Below, in pieces: positions 7,257 to 14,168 of a stretch of DNA of 64,000 bases. The first letter of the stretch is position 1, and each line of letters opens with the position of its first letter. The stretch is from NCBI GenBank assembly GCA_964500805.1, contig CAZCQH010000004.1, positions 62,001-126,000 on the forward strand, given 5' to 3'. The stretch is from Ga0077555 sp964500805. Its GTDB lineage: Bacteria; Pseudomonadota; Alphaproteobacteria; Rhizobiales; Hyphomicrobiaceae. The position numbers and the translations under genes were made by a program. The notes under the pieces are model-generated. The model saw nothing but the letters and a program-made list of their open reading frames with translations. It was not told where the DNA came from and did no database searches.

Positions 7257-8621
7257 TTACTGCTTCGCCTCTTCTTTTTTCTCTTCGGGCGCTGCAGGCT
7301 TCTCACCGATCACCGGTTCCGGGATCTCGCCACGCATAAGCTTCAGCGCATACTGCAGTTGGTTGTCCTTCTCTGGCTCCTTCGGGACATAGGCCGAGGA
7401 ACCAGACTCCTCTTTCTTGTCCTTGTCCTTGGGATCGCCGCCCTTGAGATGCCCGCGCAGGCTCGCCTCGCCACGCGGCTTCTCTGGCGTCTTCGGCTTC
7501 AGCTCGGGCGGCAGCTCCTGCTCGATGATCACGTCGGGATCGATGCCCTTCGCCTGGATCGAGCGACCGGACGGCGTGTAGTAGCGAGCAGTCGTCAACC
7601 GGATCGCGCCGTTCTGGCCGAGCGGGATGATCGTCTGCACGGAGCCCTTGCCGAACGATCGCGTGCCGATGATCAAGGCGCGCTTGTGATCCTGCAGGGC
7701 ACCCGCGACGATTTCCGATGCCGACGCCGACCCTCCGTTGATCAGCACAAGAACGCGCTTGCCTTCGGCAACGTCGCCGGCCCGCGCATTGGCCCGCTGC
7801 GTCTCCTCGAGATTGCGGCCCTTGGTGAGGACGATGGCGCCTTTATCGAGGAAGTCGTCCGAGACGCTGATCGCCTGGTCGAGCAAACCGCCCGGATTGT
7901 TGCGCAGGTCGATGATGTAGCCCTTGGGCGGCTTGCCGAGTTGCTTCTTGAGCGCATCGACCTGCTTCACCAGGTTGGTGTGCGTCTGCTCATTGAAGGT
8001 CGAGATCTTCACATAGAGGATGTCGCCCTCGAGCCGCGACTTCACGGCGTTGATGCGAATGACATCGCGGACGATCTTGATCTCGAGAGGATCGTCCCGG
8101 CCCTTGCGCACGATCGTCAGGGTGATCGGCGTGTTGACCGGGCCGCGCATTTTCTCGACGGCCTGCTCGAGCGTGAGACCGACGATCTGCTCACCATCCA
8201 GATGCGTGATGAGATCGTTCGCCTGGAGGCCGGCCTTGGCGGCGGGCGTGTCGTCGATGGGCGAGACCACCTTGACGACATTGTTCTCCATCGTGACCTC
8301 GATGCCAAGACCGCCGAACTCTCCGCGTGTCTGGATCTGCATATCCTTGAAATGCTTCGGATTGAGGTAGGCAGAGTGCGGGTCGAGGGCGGCAAGCATG
8401 CCGTTGATTGCGCTGTCGATCAGCTGCGCATCATCCGGCTTCTCGACATAGTCGGAGCGCACCCGCTCGAGCACGTCGCCGAAGAGATCCAACTGCTTGT
8501 AGATCTCGGCATTGGGAGTGGTCGCCGAATAGGTGCGCGAGACGTTGAAGACGGTCGTCAAGCCAGCCATCGCGGCGAGCGTCACGAACGTCCAGAAGGC
8601 ATAGTCGGGCTTTCGGATCAT
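7257..8621 (-). CDS. ctpA: Carboxy-terminal processing protease (S41 family)
   Basis: The protein has 454 residues. It has an N-terminal membrane anchor or signal (FWTFVTLAAMAGLTTVF), a PDZ domain (GLQANDLITHLDGEQIVG) and an S41 catalytic domain. The nucleophile block is GGSASASEIVAGALQD, and the catalytic Lys is in SFGKGSVQ. The C-terminus is charged and low in complexity. Periplasmic CtpA enzymes cleave C-termini of envelope proteins, including peptidoglycan hydrolases. The start ATG is preceded by AAGGTGCAAGG and lies nine bases after the envC stop, so the two genes are almost certainly cotranscribed. Confidence 0.95.
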   Translation of the reverse strand: MIRKPDYAFWTFVTLAAMAGLTTVFNVSRTYSATTPNAEIYKQLDLFGDVLERVRSDYVEKPDDAQLIDSAINGMLAALDPHSAYLNPKHFKDMQIQTRGEFGGLGIEVTMENNVVKVVSPIDDTPAAKAGLQANDLITHLDGEQIVGLTLEQAVEKMRGPVNTPITLTIVRKGRDDPLEIKIVRDVIRINAVKSRLEGDILYVKISTFNEQTHTNLVKQVDALKKQLGKPPKGYIIDLRNNPGGLLDQAISVSDDFLDKGAIVLTKGRNLEETQRANARAGDVAEGKRVLVLINGGSASASEIVAGALQDHKRALIIGTRSFGKGSVQTIIPLGQNGAIRLTTARYYTPSGRSIQAKGIDPDVIIEQELPPELKPKTPEKPRGEASLRGHLKGGDPKDKDKKEESGSSAYVPKEPEKDNQLQYALKLMRGEIPEPVIGEKPAAPEEKKEEAKQ

Positions 8622-8630
8622 CCTTGCACC

Positions 8631-10142
8631 TTATCCTTGCACCTTGATGAGACCCTCCGCAGCCCACCAGGGCTCGGGATCGATAGGCCGGCTGTCTTTG
8701 CGAAACTCGATATAAAGCACGGGGGCCTGGTCGGACTTCGTCTTACCGGCCTTGCCCGGACCACTCATCACGCCAACAGGCTGACCGGCCAGTACAAACT
8801 CGCCAACCTGAACGTCAATCTGCGAGAGTCCCGCAAGCAATATATGATACCCGTCTCCGGCATTCATGATCAAGAGTTGTCCGAACGATCTGAACTCGCC
8901 GGCAAACACCACCCAGCTGTCGGCAGGCGCCGTGACCTGGCCGCTGGCACGCGTTTCGAGCACGACGCCGCGCGCCTTCTCGCCATGCTGAGTTTTTTCA
9001 CCGAATGCAAGCACGCGCCGGCCTTGCGCTGGGAGCTGCAGTTTGCCTCTCATTTGGGCGAACGGAATGGCAGGAGCAAGGCGTCCGGGGTTGAGGCTGG
9101 CCACCTGCCCCTTGGGCGCCAGCTCGATGGCCGGCGTCGGCTTGTCGCCCGGCTTGAGGGGTGCGATCAATCCGCCGCCGGCCGGCCCGGGTGGTGATGC
9201 GGGTGGGGGCGCGACTGCTGCAATGGCCGAGCCGCGCAGGGCGGGCTGCTCCGCCGGGTGGCTTCCAGGGGCGGGCGGACGCGATGCCGCAGCCTCGACG
9301 GGGGCCATGGCCACTGTGGTCTCGACAGCCGCGGCCAGCGCAGGCGGGACCGTTGCCTTCGGCGCGAGATCCTGCCCGGTGTGGCTTGCGACGGCCCGGT
9401 CGAGCCGCGAGATCAGCTCGTTCAGATCGTTCACATTGCGTGTGATCTCGGAGGCCTCGCGCCGGATCTGATCGAGTTCGGCCTGCCGCACCGCGAGGTT
9501 TTGCTTCTTGGCCTCCATCAGCATCGCGAGGCGCGTTCGGGCCTCATTGAGGCGCGATGTTTCTGCGCGCAGCTTCTCGCCCTCGGCTTTGCTCTCGCCC
9601 ATGACGCGGGCGAGATCCGAGAGCTGCTTGGCAAGGCCCATCGCCCGCTCGCTGAGCTCCGGGTAGAGGCGGGCGAGCATTGCGGCGCTGCGCACCATCT
9701 TCAGCGCATCCTGGCGCTCAGTAATCAGCACGGGCGGCGGATTGCGGCCCATGCGCTGCATGGCGCCGAGCAGCCGCGCCACCTGATCGTGGCGCTGGGC
9801 GAGGGAGCCCTTCAGCAGCTTTTCCTGCGCCTCCAGCTCGCCGAGCCGGGCCTCGATGGTATTCAGCTGGCCCTCGCTCTTCTGGATCAACCGTGCCATG
9901 TCGACCAGCTCGCGGTTGAGCTGCTCGCGCTCGGTCTTGAGCTGGCCGATGTCGGCGGCGGCGTCCTTCTCGGCCTTCTGCTTCTGCTCGAGTGCTTTGC
10001 GGGTCGCCTCGAGTTTCGCCTTGGCATCGGCGTCCTGGGCGCGAGCGGGGAGCGTGGGGGCCGCCATCACTAAGGCAAGCGCCGTCATGACGAGGGTTGG
10101 CCACCTCGTGCCGAGTGCCGGCGATGCGCTGCGCGCTCTCAA
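8631..10142 (-). CDS. envC: Murein hydrolase activator EnvC-like (coiled coil plus degenerate LytM)
   Basis: The protein has 503 residues. It has a signal peptide ending near PARAQDADA, about 220 residues of heptad-rich coiled coil, a Pro/Ala-rich linker, and a C-terminal LytM/M23-like domain (GVVLETRASGQVTAPADSWV, then LLIMNAGDGYHILLAGLSQI). Normal M23 zinc ligands are missing, as in EnvC, which activates amidases at the septum rather than cutting murein itself. The likely start is TTG at 10142, with GAAGG upstream. A 13-bp tandem repeat (8621-8646) spans the end of this gene and the ribosome binding site of ctpA. Confidence 0.88.
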   Translation of the reverse strand: MRARSASPALGTRWPTLVMTALALVMAAPTLPARAQDADAKAKLEATRKALEQKQKAEKDAAADIGQLKTEREQLNRELVDMARLIQKSEGQLNTIEARLGELEAQEKLLKGSLAQRHDQVARLLGAMQRMGRNPPPVLITERQDALKMVRSAAMLARLYPELSERAMGLAKQLSDLARVMGESKAEGEKLRAETSRLNEARTRLAMLMEAKKQNLAVRQAELDQIRREASEITRNVNDLNELISRLDRAVASHTGQDLAPKATVPPALAAAVETTVAMAPVEAAASRPPAPGSHPAEQPALRGSAIAAVAPPPASPPGPAGGGLIAPLKPGDKPTPAIELAPKGQVASLNPGRLAPAIPFAQMRGKLQLPAQGRRVLAFGEKTQHGEKARGVVLETRASGQVTAPADSWVVFAGEFRSFGQLLIMNAGDGYHILLAGLSQIDVQVGEFVLAGQPVGVMSGPGKAGKTKSDQAPVLYIEFRKDSRPIDPEPWWAAEGLIKVQG

Positions 10143-10507
10143 CCCCTAAGCCTTCCCCGGATCTCGGCTGCACCTAGTCCCGGCTGGCATGGCATCGCCA
10201 GCCCAATACCAGTTCAAGACTGATTCAGAATAATAAGAATACGGCAATTGTGGCGCTGCGTCCCTGGCTGATGAGAACCGGTCTGTTGGAACTGAGCGAA
10301 AAGCTGGACCGTTGGCTCGAGATTGATCGCGAAGCGCCGAAGGCCGCCGATGGAGTGGACATGCGTTTGGGCCTATTCTCTTGCGATTGCCGTTCGGGAT
10401 CTTCAGCCAGTTTCCTTTCCGAATGATGACGCTGTCTGATTGCCACCCCGCCATTGCCGGCCCCGGTGTTCCGGCGTAACGCTTGGATCCTGACCAAGGG
10501 AGACGGG
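10143..10507. other. Intergenic stretch, possible 51-codon ORF
   Basis: I see no confident gene in this 365-bp stretch. An ATG at 10271 opens a 51-codon frame ending at 10426, with a protein-like start (MRTGLLELSEKLDRWLEI), but no ribosome binding site precedes it. It may be a remnant. The promoters of the divergent envC and twin-membrane genes must lie here. Confidence 0.3.
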
Positions 10508-10705
10508 ATGACGCTTCCGGTTCAAATCACGACGATTGCAGCGCTGGCGGTGCTGGTCGTGTTGCTCGCGGGACTTTGGAACATGGGCCGCCCGAACGCC
10601 AGCTCGAGCCTCAGCCAGAAGCTCATGCGCTGGCGGGTCGCGTTACAGTTCCTGGCCATCGTCATCACCTTGATCGCGCTCGCCCTCACGCGCGGGGTCG
10701 GCTGA
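10508..10705 (+). CDS. Twin transmembrane protein (HIG1-like)
   Basis: This 65-residue protein has two hydrophobic segments (about residues 5-25 and 42-60) joined by a short basic loop containing SSSLSQKLMRWRV. This layout matches the small alphaproteobacterial twin-transmembrane family. Homologous HIG1 proteins assist respiratory complexes in mitochondria, but that role is not shown here. GGGAG precedes the ATG at 10508 at good spacing. It stands alone on the plus strand. Confidence 0.75.
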   Translation: MTLPVQITTIAALAVLVVLLAGLWNMGRPNASSSLSQKLMRWRVALQFLAIVITLIALALTRGVG

Positions 10706-10807
10706 CCCTGGCGTGGCTCGGATGGCGCACTGGGACAAGTTATCGTTATCTGAGTAAGGTTTCAGTCAGCCGCGGGATGTTCCCGCCGGCAACGCGCAGA
10801 GGTTCCG

Positions 10808-11266
10808 ATGCCGACAGCCAAGACCGAGGTCACCCGCGGCCGCTGCCAGTGCCGCGCGCTCGAGTATGAGTTCGAGGGCAAGCCGAAATGGGTGATGCAC
10901 TGCCACTGCGAAAGCTGCAGGCGCGCGGTGTCGTCGGCAGTTGCGACCTATGTCGGCGTCAACATCGATCAGTTCCGCTACCTCAAGGGCGAACCGGCGG
11001 TCTATGGATCCTCGCCGGGCGTCAAGCGTTACTTCTGCGGTACGTGCGGCTCGCCTATGGCCTATGCGGGCTCGCGCTGGCCAAAGGAGGTTCACCTGTT
11101 TCACGGCACTCTCGAAGATCCAGCTCAGTGGCCGCCAACGGGCCACGCCCACATCGGAGAGCAAGTCGTGTGGTTTGATGTTCACGACGATCTGCCCCGC
11201 TTCGAGACGATCGCCTCGAAGGGTGCCGAGCCCGTTCGCAAGGGCCCGAGCAAGGCGAAGGCTTGA
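10808..11266 (+). CDS. GFA family (glutathione-dependent formaldehyde-activating enzyme-like) protein
   Basis: This 152-residue single-domain protein has the zinc-binding cysteine pattern of the GFA/CENP-V fold: RCQCRALEYE near the start, HCHCESCRRAV in the middle and FCGTCGSPMAY after it. Family members were first described as catalysing the addition of glutathione to formaldehyde, and many members have unknown substrates. AGAGG precedes the ATG. The next gene begins within about 50 bases, so the two are probably cotranscribed. Confidence 0.88.
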   Translation: MPTAKTEVTRGRCQCRALEYEFEGKPKWVMHCHCESCRRAVSSAVATYVGVNIDQFRYLKGEPAVYGSSPGVKRYFCGTCGSPMAYAGSRWPKEVHLFHGTLEDPAQWPPTGHAHIGEQVVWFDVHDDLPRFETIASKGAEPVRKGPSKAKA

Positions 11267-11313
11267 GGGTGAGTTGGGCCGTCGCGAGACACGCCCTTGG
11301 GCGGCTCTGTTTG

Positions 11314-12267
11314 ATGGGGCCGATTATCGCTCGGCTGTTGCTCGCCACCGGCCTCGCGTCTTCCGCGTCCCTTGCCTCGCCGAGCGACGCCTTGCAGCGC
11401 GCGAGCACGTGGATCTATCAGCTGCAGAACTATGATCTCGGCCGACTCGCGCGGAGCGAGGCTGATCTGATCGTCATCGACTACTCCCGTGACGGCACCG
11501 AAGCTGGTGCCTTCACGCGGGCTGAGATCGAGCGTCTGAAGACGAAGCCCGACGGATCGCGGCGCCCCGTTACTGCCTACCTCTCCATTGGCGAGGCGGA
11601 AACCTATCGGTTCTATTGGCAGGATGACTGGCGCGGCGATCCACCCGACTGGCTTCTGCAGGAAAACTGCCGCTGGCCCGGCAATTATATCGTCAAGTTC
11701 TGGGACCCCGCGTGGAAGGAGCTGATCTACCGCGGCAGCGACCCATACCTCGAGCGCGTCATCTCAGCCGGTTTCGATGGCGTTTATCTCGATCGCGTCG
11801 ATGTCTACTGGGACTTGCGCAAGACACACCCCGGTGGCCGCGACGCGATGATCGCGTTCGTTCGCGAGCTCGCCGAAACCGCGCGCAAGGCAAGGCCTGG
11901 GTTCCTCGTCATCGCGCAGAACGCGGAGAGCCTGCTCGCCGATCCGGATTACCGCGAAACGATCGATGCGATCGCCAAGGAGGATTTGCTGTTCGGCGTC
12001 GACGGCACCGGCCGGCGCAACAGCCAGCAGATGATCAACTGGAGCCTCCACCACCTCAATCTGCTTCATCGCGAAAATAAGCCGGTGTTCGTCGTCGAAT
12101 ACCTGCGCAAGGCAGATCAGATCGCGAGCGTTGCGTCGGAGTTGGAGGATCTCGGCTACCGCGCGACCTTTGAGCCCCGCGCGCTCGATGGAACCGATCC
12201 GCTCACCGTGCCCGCCAAGGACGACGAGAGCGGCACCCCGGAGCACAGGGCCAAACGCTGCCCGTAG
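11314..12267 (+). CDS. TM1410/GH114-like exported glycoside hydrolase family protein
   Basis: This 317-residue exported protein starts with a signal peptide (ARLLLATGLASSASLASP). The body is the TIM-barrel TM1410/GH114 type, with WIYQLQNYDL at the start of the barrel. AYLSIGEAETYRFYW, GFDGVYLDRVDVYWDL with its acidic pair, and LVIAQNAESLL are family motifs. Related enzymes are endo-alpha-1,4-polygalactosaminidases, though substrate assignment here is only by family. A TTG at 11263 overlapping the GFA stop would add 17 residues. The ATG at 11314 gives a cleaner signal peptide. Confidence 0.8.
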   Translation: MGPIIARLLLATGLASSASLASPSDALQRASTWIYQLQNYDLGRLARSEADLIVIDYSRDGTEAGAFTRAEIERLKTKPDGSRRPVTAYLSIGEAETYRFYWQDDWRGDPPDWLLQENCRWPGNYIVKFWDPAWKELIYRGSDPYLERVISAGFDGVYLDRVDVYWDLRKTHPGGRDAMIAFVRELAETARKARPGFLVIAQNAESLLADPDYRETIDAIAKEDLLFGVDGTGRRNSQQMINWSLHHLNLLHRENKPVFVVEYLRKADQIASVASELEDLGYRATFEPRALDGTDPLTVPAKDDESGTPEHRAKRCP

Positions 12268-12366
12268 CTTTCCGGCCGCGAGGATTTGCCCTGTGGTTGC
12301 CCCGACCGGCATGACAGAAGCGGCTAGCGCCTGCTAGGTTTCCAGCGAGTCACGTGGGGAGGACAC

Positions 12367-13335
12367 ATGCGGCGGCGGGACGTTCTGCAAGGCGTGGGTT
12401 TGGCGGCATCCATCGTCGCCGCACCGGCCATCGTGCGCGCACAGCCGAAGTGGCCGGAAAAACCGGTGAAGCTCGTTGTGCCATTTGCGCCTGGCGGCTC
12501 GACCGACATCGTCGCGCGTCCCTGGGCGGAGAAGCTGTCGGAAGCATTCGGCCAGCAGTTCATCATCGAGAACCGGGGTGGCGCCTCGGGTATGATCGGC
12601 GCCGAGGCCGTCGCCAAGTCCGCCCCTGACGGCCACACCTTCCTGCTCTCGACCAGCACCACGATCGTTACGCTGCCGCTTCTGCGCAAGGTGCCCTACG
12701 ATCCGTCTGCCTTCATTCCGATCGGGCGCGTTGGCGATGCCGTCGCAGGCTTCACAGTGCACCCTTCGACCGGCTTCGCGACGCTCGGCGACATGGTCGA
12801 ATACGCGAAGAAGAACCCTGGCAAGCTGGCATTCGGATCATCGGGGCAGGGCACCGCACCGCATCTGCGCCTCGAGCTCTTCAAGATGGCAGCGAAGGTC
12901 GATCTCTTGCACGTGCCCTACCGTGGCGGTGCCGACACGCTCAACGATCTCCTCGCCGGCGCCATTCAAGTGATGAATGAGGCTTCGAGCACGCCGCACA
13001 TTCGTGCCGGCAAGCTGACGCTGCTCAATGTCAACTACCCGAGGCGGGTCTCGGTCTTTCCAGGCGTGCCGACACTCACGGAGTGCGGCTATCCGAACGC
13101 GGACGGCAACTCGTGGTTCGCGATTTATGGGCTGAGAGGCACGCCGCCCGGCATATTCGAGGCGTTCAACGCCAAGCTGCTCGAAATCGGCACATCGCCC
13201 GACATGAATGAGCGCCTCGCCGTTGCCAGCGCTGTTCTGACGCCGCAGACGCTGCCTGAAATCGCCCAGCATCTTGCCGATGACGCCAAGATCACCGAGG
13301 CCGTCGTCAAGGCAGCGCGCATCAAGCTTGAGTAG
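12367..13335 (+). CDS. Bug/TctC family tripartite tricarboxylate transporter substrate-binding protein
   Basis: This is a 322-residue periplasmic receptor. The start MRRRDVLQGVGLAASIVAAP looks like a twin-arginine-type signal. The Bug fold is marked by KLVVPFAPGGSTDIVARPWA and IENRGGASGMIGAEAVAKS, then LLHVPYRGGADTLNDLLAG. Bug receptors bind small carboxylates or amides for TTT transporters, but no TctA/TctB membrane genes are nearby, so it is an orphan receptor. GGAGG precedes the ATG. Confidence 0.9.
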   Translation: MRRRDVLQGVGLAASIVAAPAIVRAQPKWPEKPVKLVVPFAPGGSTDIVARPWAEKLSEAFGQQFIIENRGGASGMIGAEAVAKSAPDGHTFLLSTSTTIVTLPLLRKVPYDPSAFIPIGRVGDAVAGFTVHPSTGFATLGDMVEYAKKNPGKLAFGSSGQGTAPHLRLELFKMAAKVDLLHVPYRGGADTLNDLLAGAIQVMNEASSTPHIRAGKLTLLNVNYPRRVSVFPGVPTLTECGYPNADGNSWFAIYGLRGTPPGIFEAFNAKLLEIGTSPDMNERLAVASAVLTPQTLPEIAQHLADDAKITEAVVKAARIKLE

Positions 13336-13555
13336 GCACGGCGCCGGCAGCAGCGGGGAGCACGATCCCTCGACAGCCGCCGATCCGGCACGGCATTGGT
13401 CGGCTCGTGCCATGCTCGCGCCCGGCTAGAGCTGCGGGGCAAATTCCAGCGCTGGCGGAACCAAATGGTGGCCTCGCGCGCTCTAGCAGCTGCTGGCCGA
13501 AGAGCGAGCGGCCCCCGTTCAAACAGAATCTCACCCCCATCCGGAGATAGGTACG

Positions 13556-13852
13556 ATGTCTACATGGCCACCCCATCCGATACGTGCGGCATCGCTTATT
13601 GGCCGTGTTGTCGTCGATGGTGACGGCGAGGAGATCGGAAAAATAGACGATCTGGTTCTGAACGGCTCGGATGGGGTCGAAGCCCTCGTCTCGGTAGGTG
13701 GCGCACTGGTCGCGACGTTGAACTATACGGTCGTGCCTCTACAGGAATTGCAGATTGAGGAAGGACGGCCGGTATCGCTCGCCAAACCCATCGAAGAGTA
13801 TCCTAAGGCCAACGCGGCCGAGGCGCTCGTCACGACGTCGGCCGAAAGTTAA
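13556..13852 (+). CDS. PRC-barrel domain protein
   Basis: This 98-residue protein is essentially one PRC-barrel: ASLIGRVVVDGDGEEIGKID is followed by DDLVLNGSDGVEALVSVGG. PRC-barrels occur in the photosynthetic reaction centre H subunit and in RimM, and many small stand-alone members have unknown roles. GGAG lies upstream of the ATG. It is flanked by genes with no evident functional link. Confidence 0.8.
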   Translation: MSTWPPHPIRAASLIGRVVVDGDGEEIGKIDDLVLNGSDGVEALVSVGGALVATLNYTVVPLQELQIEEGRPVSLAKPIEEYPKANAAEALVTTSAES

Positions 13853-14168
13853 GCGCCAGGGTCGTTTTCTGCGTGATCAGTAATGGCGCCGGTGCGGAGA
13901 AAGTCGGAAAGGTCACCTGATCGCCGCTGGTACGACCACTTCACACAGGAATTGACCATTCCGTGATCGAATGTACCGATCGCGCGGCCTGCTGCGCTGT
14001 TGACTTGATAAAATACTGCGGCCAAGCCGCCACTGTTCTGAAAGCATATCGTTTTGTCGTGCTGGCGGCCTCTCGACCGGGTTGGCTATGGATGCTTAGT
14101 CTGCGGCAAGACGATGTGGGGGTCGAACGGTGGGCGCTGGCAGTCTCTATCTCGAAACTGTGCCGGCG
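13853..14168. other. Intergenic stretch upstream of the duplicated exported protein
   Basis: No gene is visible here. TTGACC near 13953 and TTGACT near 14000 resemble -35 boxes, but neither has a convincing -10 partner at 16-18 bp. A GTG at 14130 could extend the next gene by 13 codons. Confidence 0.3.

Noticed and set aside
6115..7392. 425-codon plus-strand frame opposite the S41 paralog
   Set aside because: The minus-strand frame aligns with CtpA through PDZ and S41 domains; the plus frame has no recognisable feature.
7359..9197. 612-codon open frame on the plus strand opposite ctpA and envC
   Set aside because: It mirrors the GC-rich codon pattern of two well-supported minus-strand genes and has no domain-like sequence.
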